Source of the DNA: Candidatus Heimdallarchaeota archaeon | GTDB taxonomy: Archaea > Asgardarchaeota > Heimdallarchaeia > JABLTI01 | DNA: 64,000 nucleotides | NCBI GenBank assembly: GCA_018238155.1 | Contig: JABCTZ010000046.1 | Coordinates: 124,001-188,000 of the forward strand | Reading direction: 5' to 3' | Shown: positions 17,693-26,792 of the stretch, one piece after another | Position numbering within the stretch: the stretch's first letter is position 1 | How the letters are laid out: the number at the start of each line of letters is the position of its first letter | Notes under the pieces: generated by a model | Told to the model about the DNA's origin: nothing | The model's input: the letters and a program-made list of their open reading frames with translations, nothing else | The model's database searches: none | Position numbers and translations under genes: made by a program

Positions 17693-18627
17693 AAAGTTAC
17701 TTTATTGAGACCTATGATTTAAACAAATGGTACAAAGAAGTTATGGCTTTGAATAAATTAACCATCAAAATTGATCGTGGCATTGTTGGATTGCTTGGAC
17801 CAAATGGTGCAGGAAAATCAACTTTCTTGAATATTGCCACAGCTCAACTCCGTCAAAGCTCTGGTGAAATTTACATAGAGGGACAAGAAGTCTGGAATAA
17901 CCCTGACATACTCAAAAATATCGGTTTCTGTCCGGAACAAGAAAAACTCTTTGAATGGATGACAGGTAGAAAATTTGTTCGTGAACTTGCTCAAATAAGT
18001 GGTATTCCTCGTGAAGTTGCTAATCAAGCAGCAATTGAAGTGATTCAACTTGTTGGCTTAAAAGATGCTATGGATAGACCAATTTCAGGCTATTCAAAAG
18101 GGATGAGACAAAGAATAAAGATTGCCCAAGCAATTGTTCATGACCCACAAATTTTGTTTCTTGATGAACCTTTGCAATCAACGGATCCAATTGTTCGAAG
18201 AGAACTAGTTACTTTGATTCAAAAACTTGGCAGAGAATACGGAAAGGATATCTTAATTTCAAGCCATATTCTCCACGAAGTTGAACGAGTAACATCCAAT
18301 ATTTTACTAGTTTATGCTGGACGAGCTATCGCTCAAGGCAACCTTAGTGAAATAAGGGATTTAATGGATAAATTTCCTCACACTATTCGAATTAAAACCA
18401 AAAAACGAAAAGAATTAGCCCAGATATTATTTGATTATGATTATATTATAAGTATAGAATTGGACCATCTATCTGATGATTACATGAAAGTTCGGACAAA
18501 GAAACCAGACGATTTTTATCAAATGATAACAAAAATCGCTATTGAATCAAAAATAGATATTACAGAAATAGATAGTCCAGATGCTAATCTTGAGTCAGTT
18601 TTCTCGTATCTGACTAGAAAATGGTAA
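17689..18627 (+). CDS. ABC-2 exporter ATPase (second pair)
   Basis: 312 residues. Walker A GPNGAGKST, signature YSKGMRQRIKIAQ, Walker B ILFLDEPLQSTDP and SSH are present. In Walker B the usual TNGLD becomes LQSTD, a modest change. The ATG overlaps the previous stop (ATGA), and the next permease follows after 18 bases with AAGGAGG as ribosome-binding site, so all four genes are one operon. Confidence 0.9.
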   Translation: MKSYFIETYDLNKWYKEVMALNKLTIKIDRGIVGLLGPNGAGKSTFLNIATAQLRQSSGEIYIEGQEVWNNPDILKNIGFCPEQEKLFEWMTGRKFVRELAQISGIPREVANQAAIEVIQLVGLKDAMDRPISGYSKGMRQRIKIAQAIVHDPQILFLDEPLQSTDPIVRRELVTLIQKLGREYGKDILISSHILHEVERVTSNILLVYAGRAIAQGNLSEIRDLMDKFPHTIRIKTKKRKELAQILFDYDYIISIELDHLSDDYMKVRTKKPDDFYQMITKIAIESKIDITEIDSPDANLESVFSYLTRKW

Positions 18628-18645
18628 AATCAAGGAGGACAAAAA

Positions 18646-20376
18646 ATGGAAGAAATATATTCAAAACTAACACAATATGAGAAAAAAAGTAATTGGTCAT
18701 CAAGGTTTAGTTCTATTTATCGTTTATATTTAGCCAAGCTTTGGGCTGTGCTCGTAAAAGACAAAAAAACATGGATATTCAATACTCTTATGATCTTACC
18801 GGTCATAACAGGACCAATTATAGCACTATTCACTAGAGATTCCATCCCCTATTATGATTTCTTTTCAATCTATTCAGACATCATGTTTGTTGGATATTTT
18901 GGTTTGATAATACCATTATTTACTATGTATATTGCTTCTATGATGTTCAATGATGAACTAAATGATAGAACGCTTACATATCTCACTACGCGACCGATTC
19001 ATAGATTTGAATTGATTGTAGTAAAATATTTATCATTTCTAACTATTGTTCCAATATTTACTGCTTTAACAACAGGGTTAGTTTATCTTTCCTTTGGGAT
19101 TTTTGGTGGTTTCCGATATTGGCAGGCAGCACTCTGGTATTTCCTAGCAGCAATAATCGCTTCAATAGTTTATGGGGCATTCTTTATGTTTATTGGATTA
19201 TTATTCAAAAACCCACTCTGGTTTGGTTTATTCTTTGTCTTTATTTGGGAATTCGTTCTTGCTAGTTTTTCCCAAACACTGAATAGTATTACTATTGCAT
19301 ATTATATTAAATCGCTAATTGTTTATGATATCCACCCCGATGTTCCGTTTGAAGAATCACCGGTAATATTTACAGGAAATCAAGCTGACACTTTTTCATT
19401 TTTAGGTAATCCTGCAAATGCACTAACTTTTTCCTTAGTTCTTACTGTAATTGTTATCGTATCTCTTACACTAGCTTGGTCACGACTTCAAGGAGATAAA
19501 TTCAAAGTTCCATATAAAGCCGGACGAAGACCTGGTGGCTGGAAATATTATCTCAAAGAAATTAGATCGTTCCTAATAACCTTTGGAATTATGTTTATCA
19601 CCATTGGCTTAATTATTGGACCTGTTAATGGAATAACAAAATCTGTTCGAAAAAACATTAACACCTCATTAAGTGTTTCTGATTATCCAGATTGGGATCG
19701 AGGAGTATCCCCAAATTTAAATGATATGGGTTTTGCTAGTAAAAATTCCTTTACCTTTTCAAAAGGAGATACGTTATCCGTTCGATCGACGAAAAATCAT
19801 GCATCAATCTTGACCCATCAAATTTATTCTATTTTTATTGAGAAAGAAATCTTTGATGATTTTGTTATAGAAACTCAAGAACTTTGGTCGGATTATCAAA
19901 AAAATTATTTTAATGCTGGTGGATATGAGGGCTCGTATTTTCCAAATCTTATAATGAATTTTTCCATTTTAGCTAATAATATTGTTAATAAAGCAGAAAG
20001 AAATGTTCTATTAAATAATATAAGTACACCACAAACGTTTGACTTTACAAGTACACAACGTGGAACATACTATATTGTTGCAATTGTAACAGATTTTAAC
20101 ACAACAGCATCTTTCAATTTCAATGCACAAGTTAATTTTGATATTAGTGGAGAAGCTCATCGAACAACAGGATATACTTTTGGATGGATATTATTTGGTT
20201 CTGGTTTAGTAATCGGTGGTATTTCCATTTATTCATTAGCTACTTATTCAAGTGCAGATGAAATAAAAAGATATGAAGAACAGCTAAAGATAGTTTCTTC
20301 TAAAGTAGAAGAATCTCAGAATTTTGCTGAAGATAACGAAGAGCAATTGGAAAAAGAAGCACCTCCAATAAAATAA
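18646..20376 (+). CDS. ABC-2 permease with large extracellular domain (second pair)
   Basis: 576 residues: six membrane helices in the first 280 residues with the coupling segment NDELNDRTLTYLTTRPIHRF, another membrane helix at about 308-330, a predicted extracellular beta-rich domain of about 180 residues (Ser/Asn/Thr rich, roughly 330-510), a last membrane helix near 520 and an acidic cytoplasmic tail. The extracytoplasmic domain before the last helix is unusual for simple ABC-2 permeases and suggests contact with envelope or exported material. Last gene of the operon, followed by a strong terminator-like hairpin. Confidence 0.85.
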   Translation: MEEIYSKLTQYEKKSNWSSRFSSIYRLYLAKLWAVLVKDKKTWIFNTLMILPVITGPIIALFTRDSIPYYDFFSIYSDIMFVGYFGLIIPLFTMYIASMMFNDELNDRTLTYLTTRPIHRFELIVVKYLSFLTIVPIFTALTTGLVYLSFGIFGGFRYWQAALWYFLAAIIASIVYGAFFMFIGLLFKNPLWFGLFFVFIWEFVLASFSQTLNSITIAYYIKSLIVYDIHPDVPFEESPVIFTGNQADTFSFLGNPANALTFSLVLTVIVIVSLTLAWSRLQGDKFKVPYKAGRRPGGWKYYLKEIRSFLITFGIMFITIGLIIGPVNGITKSVRKNINTSLSVSDYPDWDRGVSPNLNDMGFASKNSFTFSKGDTLSVRSTKNHASILTHQIYSIFIEKEIFDDFVIETQELWSDYQKNYFNAGGYEGSYFPNLIMNFSILANNIVNKAERNVLLNNISTPQTFDFTSTQRGTYYIVAIVTDFNTTASFNFNAQVNFDISGEAHRTTGYTFGWILFGSGLVIGGISIYSLATYSSADEIKRYEEQLKIVSSKVEESQNFAEDNEEQLEKEAPPIK

Positions 20377-20396
20377 ATAACAAAATACAATAATAT

Positions 20397-20432
20397 ATCA
20401 AGGTTGAATCCTTGATAATAATCTCTTTTTTT
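20397..20432 (+). terminator. Terminator hairpin after ABC-2 operon
   Basis: ATCAAGG (20397-20403) pairs with CCTTGAT (20410-20416), 6-base loop, followed by a T-run at about 20425-20431. Confidence 0.65.
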
Positions 20433-20573
20433 GCAAATTGAACTTTGTTGCAATTTATTCATAGAAATATTGGTTATGAACCTCATTGATTTGAACAGTT
20501 TGTCTAATAGATGGAAAGATTTTTGATAAAGTGTTTAATATTATTAAGTAATTCTAACAAGAGGTAAATAATA

Positions 20574-21017
20574 ATGATTGATGAAAAAGATAGATTGATT
20601 TTAGAAGAATTGCATAAAGATGCTCGAACTCCTACAAAAAGAATAGCTCAAAATCTTGATATCCCTCGAGTTACGGTTCATACGCGTATTGAGAAAATGA
20701 AAAAAGAGGGTGTAATTCTTGGATTTACTGTTAGAACTGATTATATAAAAATTGGTTTGCCTGTTACTGCTTTTGTATTTGTGTCTTTTTCATCACAGGA
20801 AAATTTCACTCAGCGAGAAGTAGCAGAACTAATAGCTAAAATAAACAATGTTTTTGAAGTCCATCTCATTTCTGGTGAGTGGGATATTTTAGTGAAAATA
20901 CGAGGAGAATCATTGGATGGAATAGGTAAAACTGTTATAAATGAAATCCGACCTCTTGAAGGAGTATCAAAAACAATCACCTGTCCCTCTTTCGCAAATG
21001 TTAAAAATGGTGTCTAA
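20574..21017 (+). CDS. Lrp/AsnC-family transcription regulator
   Basis: 147 residues. N-terminal helix-turn-helix (DRLILEELHKDARTPTKRIA, then IPRVTVHTRIEKMKKEGVI) and a C-terminal RAM ligand/oligomer domain (VFEVHLISGEWDILVKIRGE). Standard size. GAGGT precedes the ATG by about 8 bases. It stands alone, rightward, convergent with the M20 peptidase. Effector amino acid or target not deducible. Confidence 0.9.
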   Translation: MIDEKDRLILEELHKDARTPTKRIAQNLDIPRVTVHTRIEKMKKEGVILGFTVRTDYIKIGLPVTAFVFVSFSSQENFTQREVAELIAKINNVFEVHLISGEWDILVKIRGESLDGIGKTVINEIRPLEGVSKTITCPSFANVKNGV

Positions 21018-21040
21018 GAAGAAGAGTTAGAGAAAGCATC

Positions 21041-22279
21041 CTAATTCTTTTGGAAATTAATGAAAAGTTGGGCAAAAACAGTAGCAGCTGGAACCAAACT
21101 ATCTATTTCAACGAATTCACCTGCTGCGTGGAGATTCCCACCACGAGGACCAAATATTACTGTTGGAATATTACCTTCTCCCATGAAGGTATTAGCATCA
21201 GTTATCATTTTGGAATATGTAGTATAGGGTTCTTTTTTGAAAATGCTAATAAATGATTCTTCTAAAGATTTGAAAAGCGGATGATCCTTAGCAATTTTGT
21301 AAGGGAGATAGAAAGGTGGAATGACCTCAATTGAAACATTTGATTTAAGTTGCATTTGCTTGATAAACTGGTTAAAGTCTTCTTTAACTGACTCTTTTGT
21401 TTCTCCTGGAACCGTCAAGCGATTTAATTCAAAGTTGCAATGTTCAGGAACAACAACAGAATAGGTTTTGTAACCACCTTCGATTTTCAAAACACAAAAT
21501 GATCCTTGCCCAAAATCCTCCTCTATTGGTAATGGAAATTTCTTAATTGAGGGGTTCTCACCTATGATATCCATTGCAGCTAGAATTCGAGATGCATCCG
21601 TTACAGCATTTACTCCTTTTTCTGGAGTAAAAGCATGAGCAGATTTACCAATAACAGTGATTTTATACAGAACTTTCCCAGTCATTCCTAAAGGTAGGCC
21701 ATTATCAGGCGAATGTCCAAAACAAGGTTCTGAGATAACAATCCCCTCTGTAGCCCCCTTGCCGAAATTAGAATTGCCAAGCATTTTCTTTGCACCTGTG
21801 CCATATCCTTCTTCATCTACAACTGCAGTAAAATGAATGGTACCTTGCAAATTCAAATCGGATTCAATTAACGCCTTAACTGCAGCAAGTTGACAAGCTA
21901 AACCGCCTTTCATATCAACAGAACCTAATCCATAGAGCTTGCCTGATTTTTCTGTTGGTTGAAATGGATCTGTGCTCCACCCTGTACAAATATCTACAGT
22001 ATCTAAATGACCATTTAGAGTCAGTGTTTTTCCTTTTGAATGAAAATTATATTCAGCATAAATATTTTCTCTATTTTGAGATACCTCTTCAAGTTCAACA
22101 TGCATACCTAATTTCTTTATTTCATCAAATAGAAAATGAGCTAAATTTGATTCTTGTCCAAGTATTGAATTAATCTTTATCATTTCTTTTAGAAGTGAAA
22201 AGAGATATTGTTTGTCAATTACTATTGATTCAAATTCAGTCAAGTCAAAATCCTCTAAATAAGAGAATAATATGAACAT
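21041..22279 (-). CDS. M20-family metallopeptidase/deacylase (ArgE/DapE type)
   Basis: 412 residues. Metal-site motifs NGHLDTVDICTGWSTDP, SVDMKGGLA and DEEGYGTGAKKM, dimerisation (lid) domain from about 190 to 310, and final RGGNLHAAGE with the last metal-ligand His. The family hydrolyses N-acyl amino acids or dipeptides (acetylornithine, succinyl-diaminopimelate, carnosine-like). Substrate cannot be told from sequence. The first 14 residues look non-native and the start may be further downstream. Confidence 0.85.
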   Translation of the reverse strand: MFILFSYLEDFDLTEFESIVIDKQYLFSLLKEMIKINSILGQESNLAHFLFDEIKKLGMHVELEEVSQNRENIYAEYNFHSKGKTLTLNGHLDTVDICTGWSTDPFQPTEKSGKLYGLGSVDMKGGLACQLAAVKALIESDLNLQGTIHFTAVVDEEGYGTGAKKMLGNSNFGKGATEGIVISEPCFGHSPDNGLPLGMTGKVLYKITVIGKSAHAFTPEKGVNAVTDASRILAAMDIIGENPSIKKFPLPIEEDFGQGSFCVLKIEGGYKTYSVVVPEHCNFELNRLTVPGETKESVKEDFNQFIKQMQLKSNVSIEVIPPFYLPYKIAKDHPLFKSLEESFISIFKKEPYTTYSKMITDANTFMGEGNIPTVIFGPRGGNLHAAGEFVEIDSLVPAATVFAQLFINFQKN

Positions 22280-22369
22280 CAGTTAAAAAAATTGTTGAAA
22301 CTTGAAATTAAAAAGAGGCTGGTAAAGAGAAATTACCAGCTAATCACTATTCAATTGAGTAGTACTAAA

Positions 22370-23851
22370 TCATTCAATTTGATCGAGTTTTTCTGATGTT
22401 TTAACATTCTTATCGTATAATCCTTCATATGGAGCTCGTTCTCCAGTATTGTAACGCTTGTAAGGGTCTTTGATAAAGGAAACAAACAACATTCCAATTA
22501 TGAAGAACAGTACGAGTGATCCTAGCGCAATTCTAAAAGAATCATTCTCATCTAAGAGAAATGTCTTGGTTCCAAGAAGCATCATCCCAGCAAATATTAA
22601 TGGAGAAACTATTGCACTTACTCTTCCAGCGATTTTTTGGAAACCATTGTATTGAGCTAGTTTGTCAGGGGGAGCAAGAACCATGATAAATTGTCTACCG
22701 ATAATCCAAATGCTTCCAAAACCAATTCCAATACATACTGCACCAAAGAACATTATCCACCAAGGAGTGGTAATACCAAAAAGCTGCCACCCTGCAGCCA
22801 TGGTGAAACCTACACCACCAATCCATGCTAATCCACTTATCAGGAAAGTCTTCTTAGGACCAACGCGCTTCAAAACATGACCCGTTATGAAACCAAATAC
22901 TACTGAGAGTAAAATAGCTACTATAATAATAATGTAGGTTAAACCTGTATCAACTCCAACAGCACCTTCTATTACCGGCACCATAAAGAGAATAGTTGTA
23001 TTTGCAGCATCTACTAAGAAAAACCAACCAATAATAAATAGAATAGAATTACGATCTTTAAAAACGGTTTTAAAAGAATCAATTAGAGCCCTACGAGATT
23101 GCTTAAGATTTTCTCTGGGTTTTAGACCACTTGGAGTTTCTTGTTCCTTGTGGAAAAGATAAGGAATAGACATTAGAATGATAAGAATACCTGCTACTAG
23201 AAAGAGCCAACGCAAGTTTCCTAATTCAATATCAGGAATTGATGTCGAACCAATTCTCCAAATACTTGGTTCAGTTTTAGACCATTTAGGTGAGCCTCCA
23301 ATACCATTAACAACCATTCCCAGAACAACTCCTACTATAGAACCAATTGCTGCAAGGGCTCCACCAATTGATTGAACAATACTCCGATCCTCTGTTTCAG
23401 CTATAAATGGAATTTGAGAATCATATAACATTCTTCCAGTTTGATACATAAAATTGGCTATCACGAAAAGAATGCATGCCCACCAAAAGTTTTCCCAGAT
23501 GGTTATGAGCATCGTTACTGTTACCATTATTGATGCAACGATAATAACAACAGGTTTTCTCTTTCCAAGAGTATCAGAAATTGCTCCGATATATGGACTA
23601 ATAATTGCAACCAACAAATTTGAACCAGCCATAAAAGCTGAAACAATGACGAAAGTTGTTACATAATCCCAACCTTTCAGTGCTCCTAAAAGCAATGCGA
23701 ATGGTGTGAATGCCAAGCTAATAACAGTTTGAGAGAAAAACGTATCAGCCATATCATAGCTGTACCATAGAAAAGCATTTCTTCTATCGGTTTTCTTTGA
23801 CTCTATTGAAGTTGCTTCATCTTCTTCTATAACCAATTTTGAATTTGACAT
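22370..23851 (-). CDS. MFS transporter, UMF1/Atg22-like
   Basis: Start chosen at the ATG of MSNSKLV because CGAGGTAAG lies 6 bases upstream on the minus strand; a longer frame to 23881 would translate through that site. About 493 residues, twelve membrane helices. The motif WYSYDMADTFFSQTVISLAF and later SDTLGKRKP (MFS loop 2-3) fit the UMF1 family, whose eukaryotic relative Atg22 exports amino acids from the vacuole. Single gene with flanking spaces. Substrate unknown. Confidence 0.8.
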   Translation of the reverse strand: MSNSKLVIEEDEATSIESKKTDRRNAFLWYSYDMADTFFSQTVISLAFTPFALLLGALKGWDYVTTFVIVSAFMAGSNLLVAIISPYIGAISDTLGKRKPVVIIVASIMVTVTMLITIWENFWWACILFVIANFMYQTGRMLYDSQIPFIAETEDRSIVQSIGGALAAIGSIVGVVLGMVVNGIGGSPKWSKTEPSIWRIGSTSIPDIELGNLRWLFLVAGILIILMSIPYLFHKEQETPSGLKPRENLKQSRRALIDSFKTVFKDRNSILFIIGWFFLVDAANTTILFMVPVIEGAVGVDTGLTYIIIIVAILLSVVFGFITGHVLKRVGPKKTFLISGLAWIGGVGFTMAAGWQLFGITTPWWIMFFGAVCIGIGFGSIWIIGRQFIMVLAPPDKLAQYNGFQKIAGRVSAIVSPLIFAGMMLLGTKTFLLDENDSFRIALGSLVLFFIIGMLFVSFIKDPYKRYNTGERAPYEGLYDKNVKTSEKLDQIE

Positions 23852-23918
23852 TTTTATCTTACCTCGTATACATCTAATCAATTAATTTGTAAGTTAATAC
23901 TCTTGATTTCTCTCTCTG

Positions 23919-24953
23919 TTAAATCCTAGTCAATTTCTTTTCAAACTCGCGCAAAGATTGTGGAATATTTGTTTTCCCATCAACTAGAGCAAATTCCCGA
24001 AGAACAGCAGTTACCATTCGTTCTCTTTTGGATTCATCAGTATTCAAATAGAAGAATCGTCCATTTGGGAGTTCTTTTGCTATTTTAGGATATTCAATTT
24101 GTTCGTGAACTTTATCTGTTGTTCCATTAAAAACAAGAATCTCTTTTTGTATTTCATTTAGTCTACCATACAGATTCAATTTTCTTGCTTGATAAGCTGC
24201 TTTTTTCCATTTTCTAGCATCTGCATTATCAAGAAAATCTTCTGATCTTTTTTTCTGAGTTTTCTCTTTCATATTACCAAATAGAACCCACTTGAAAAGT
24301 GGTTTCAACCAATTAACAAGAAATGCTGGAACAATTGGCGCTATATCTAAAAGAAATCTATTAAACCATAATTTATGCATTGGATCAAAAGTAATCATTG
24401 TTGGGGCATGGAGTGTTTTTTCCAACAATCCGAGAAGCTGTATCGTTGCACCCCAACATGGACCTGCGATAATAAAATCAGTATTTTGTAACTCTAAGAA
24501 ATTAATTGTGGATTGAATATCTTTTGCATTTTGTGAAATAGACATATCAGCTTTTCGGATGGGGTTGATTCTGCTTGAACCTTTCTCTCGAGTTTCAACA
24601 TAATAAAATTCTATAGAATCAAATAATCCTTCATACAAGTCTTGAAATCCATCAGCAATAACTCCCCAACCAGGAATAAATAAAATGATTCTTTTGTTTT
24701 TAGGTTTCTTAGGAGTAACATGAAGAACGCGAATTTTCCCACCGTCTACTGGAACAAATATTTCTTCTGTTATTTCCTTATCCCAGTATTTTACCCCTTC
24801 TTTACGTGTTGAATCTATTAATTGGTCTATTTTCATCTGTTGTTCTTCAGTTACCTGTAGCTCTTGTGATTTCTCTTGAATATCATCTGAATCTATTTTC
24901 TTCTTCTTTTTCATACCTTGAGCCCCAAAGTATTTTTGCTGATAAGTTGCCAA
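23919..24953 (-). CDS. Alpha/beta hydrolase with Cys nucleophile
   Basis: 344 residues. Charged N-terminal helix (1-60), then the hydrolase fold: FIPGWG (95-97, oxyanion loop), nucleophile elbow GPCWG (164-168) with Cys166 instead of Ser, and NGTTDKVHE with acidic Asp280 and a nearby His283. The usual C-terminal catalytic His is not evident. Cys nucleophiles occur in dienelactone hydrolase-like enzymes. Could be an esterase, acyltransferase or a non-enzymatic relative. Divergent from the glycerol-3-phosphate dehydrogenase gene, which hints at lipid or glycerol metabolism. Confidence 0.7.
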   Translation of the reverse strand: MATYQQKYFGAQGMKKKKKIDSDDIQEKSQELQVTEEQQMKIDQLIDSTRKEGVKYWDKEITEEIFVPVDGGKIRVLHVTPKKPKNKRIILFIPGWGVIADGFQDLYEGLFDSIEFYYVETREKGSSRINPIRKADMSISQNAKDIQSTINFLELQNTDFIIAGPCWGATIQLLGLLEKTLHAPTMITFDPMHKLWFNRFLLDIAPIVPAFLVNWLKPLFKWVLFGNMKEKTQKKRSEDFLDNADARKWKKAAYQARKLNLYGRLNEIQKEILVFNGTTDKVHEQIEYPKIAKELPNGRFFYLNTDESKRERMVTAVLREFALVDGKTNIPQSLREFEKKLTRI

Positions 24954-25082
24954 ACTTAAGATTATAAAACTATATGAGATTAAAATGATTTTCCCTAAAT
25001 TGACCCTTTTTTCTACTTATTTTTGTCATTAAAACAAGAAGAAGTCTTAAATCCTACTTCAATAATTTTAGAGCTGGTTAAT

Positions 25083-26735
25083 ATGACAAGCACTCTAAAA
25101 ACTCGAAAGGAAAATTTAGCTCTTTTAGCGAAAGAGCACTATGATGTTTTAATTATTGGTGCAGGTATTACTGGAGCAGGAATTGCTTGGGATGCTGCTC
25201 TTCGGGGTTTGAAGGTTGCAATAGTTGATAAAGAGGATTTTGGAGCAGGTACAAGTAGTGGTTCTTCTAAACTTGCCCATGCAGGTATTCGTTATCTCGC
25301 TTATGGTGAATTCAGCTTAGTACGACATGCATCTCGAGAGCGCATATGGATGTTTACACATATTCCACATCAAACGGCTCCTCTTCCATTCCTTATTCCC
25401 ATTTACAAAAAAGGAAAAAATAGTATGATAAAGATGATCTTTGCCGGTGCAATGTATGATATCTTGTCTTTTTTCAAGAATACTAAAACACACAGATTTC
25501 TTTCGAAAAAGAAAACTCTCGAAAAAGTTCCGAATCTTAAAAGCGGGACATTGAAACGCTCACTCTTCTATTACGATGGGACGATGGATGACGCTCGGGT
25601 AACCCTTGAAACTATCCTTTCTGCTCGAGAGTGTGGTGCTCTGTGTTTAAATCATGTCAAAGTTGAAGAATTAAACAAGAAACAAGGACCAGATGGTTTA
25701 AATCAAATCTCAACAATTCTCGCAAGGGATTTGCTTTCTGGGGAAGAAATTAAGATACAAGCAAAAATAATAGTAAATGCAACAGGTCCTTGGACAGATG
25801 AGCTCATTAGCAAAGCTATGGACAGAAAAAGTAAAATTTTACGTACTACAAAAGGAATTCATATAATAACAAAACGAATCATAAAAGAAGATGTTATCAC
25901 AGTCATTACAGCAGATGATGATCGTGGAATGTTTATTATTCCATTTAGAAAAGATTATTCATTAACAGGCACTACAGATACTTTTTATGATGGTGATTTT
26001 AATCATGTTGATGTAGTACAATCAGATATTGACTATGTTATTTCTGCAATCAATAATGACTTTCCTGGAAGCGTTACGAAGGATGATGTTATTAGTGCTT
26101 ATTCTGGCATTCGTCCCTTATTGATTTCTCCAAAAGCTAAAGCTGAAACAGACACCTCTCGAGGATTTGAAATCATAAAAATGCTACCTAATTTTTTCAC
26201 CATTACAGGTGGTAAGTACACCATTTTCAGATATATGGCAGAAAAAATGGTTGATCGTTTAGTTAAAGAGCTTCAATATAAGAAAAAAGATTTCAAATGC
26301 ACAACCAAAAATTCTTTTGTTCATGGTGGCGAAGGAATTGAAGATATAAAGGATTATATAGCTAATAATGTTCCAAAAATAAGCAAAAAATACAAGTTAG
26401 AAGAAGATATTGCTGAGCACATTATCAACACTTATGGAACAATGCATACTGAAGTCTTGAAATTCATTGAAGTGAAAAAAACTTTAGGAAAAAGAATAGC
26501 AAAAGGTAGACCACATATTTTTGCTGAAGTGCACTACTCTGTAGCTAATGAAATATGCTTAACTTTGAGTGATTTTATGCTTCGTCGGTCACAATTACAA
26601 TTACTTGATCATCAAGGTCTTGATTGTGCAGAAAAAATTGCTAAGGAAATGGGTAAAATTCTTGCTTGGGATGAAGCTGAAATTAAGCAGCAATATTCTA
26701 ATTACAAGAAGGAATTGGTTTGGAATCCAAAATAG
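25083..26735 (+). CDS. glpA: FAD-dependent glycerol-3-phosphate dehydrogenase (GlpA/GlpD)
   Basis: About 550 residues from ATG 25083; an upstream TTG at 25023 adds 20 residues that do not look like family sequence. FAD-binding VLIIGAGITGAGIAWDAALR, then DFGAGTSSGSSKLAHAGIRYL and SLVRHASRER are hallmarks. It oxidises glycerol-3-phosphate to dihydroxyacetone phosphate and feeds electrons to a membrane carrier. The C-terminal alpha-helical domain (about 400-550) is present, but no iron-sulfur subunit (GlpC) is adjacent. In archaea with sn-glycerol-1-phosphate lipids this enzyme suggests growth on glycerol or use of bacterial/eukaryotic lipids. Confidence 0.9.
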   Translation: MTSTLKTRKENLALLAKEHYDVLIIGAGITGAGIAWDAALRGLKVAIVDKEDFGAGTSSGSSKLAHAGIRYLAYGEFSLVRHASRERIWMFTHIPHQTAPLPFLIPIYKKGKNSMIKMIFAGAMYDILSFFKNTKTHRFLSKKKTLEKVPNLKSGTLKRSLFYYDGTMDDARVTLETILSARECGALCLNHVKVEELNKKQGPDGLNQISTILARDLLSGEEIKIQAKIIVNATGPWTDELISKAMDRKSKILRTTKGIHIITKRIIKEDVITVITADDDRGMFIIPFRKDYSLTGTTDTFYDGDFNHVDVVQSDIDYVISAINNDFPGSVTKDDVISAYSGIRPLLISPKAKAETDTSRGFEIIKMLPNFFTITGGKYTIFRYMAEKMVDRLVKELQYKKKDFKCTTKNSFVHGGEGIEDIKDYIANNVPKISKKYKLEEDIAEHIINTYGTMHTEVLKFIEVKKTLGKRIAKGRPHIFAEVHYSVANEICLTLSDFMLRRSQLQLLDHQGLDCAEKIAKEMGKILAWDEAEIKQQYSNYKKELVWNPK

Positions 26736-26792
26736 TTTTCTAAACCATCCAAAATTCTTTTTATTATAAACTAGTTCTATTAATTGATTATC

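Noticed and set aside
15792..20376. Reading the two ATPase/permease pairs as a recent tandem duplication
   Set aside because: The ATPases differ throughout (signature FSTGM versus YSKGM, Walker B end TNGLD versus LQSTD) and the permeases differ in size and topology; an old divergence or a heteromeric exporter fits better.
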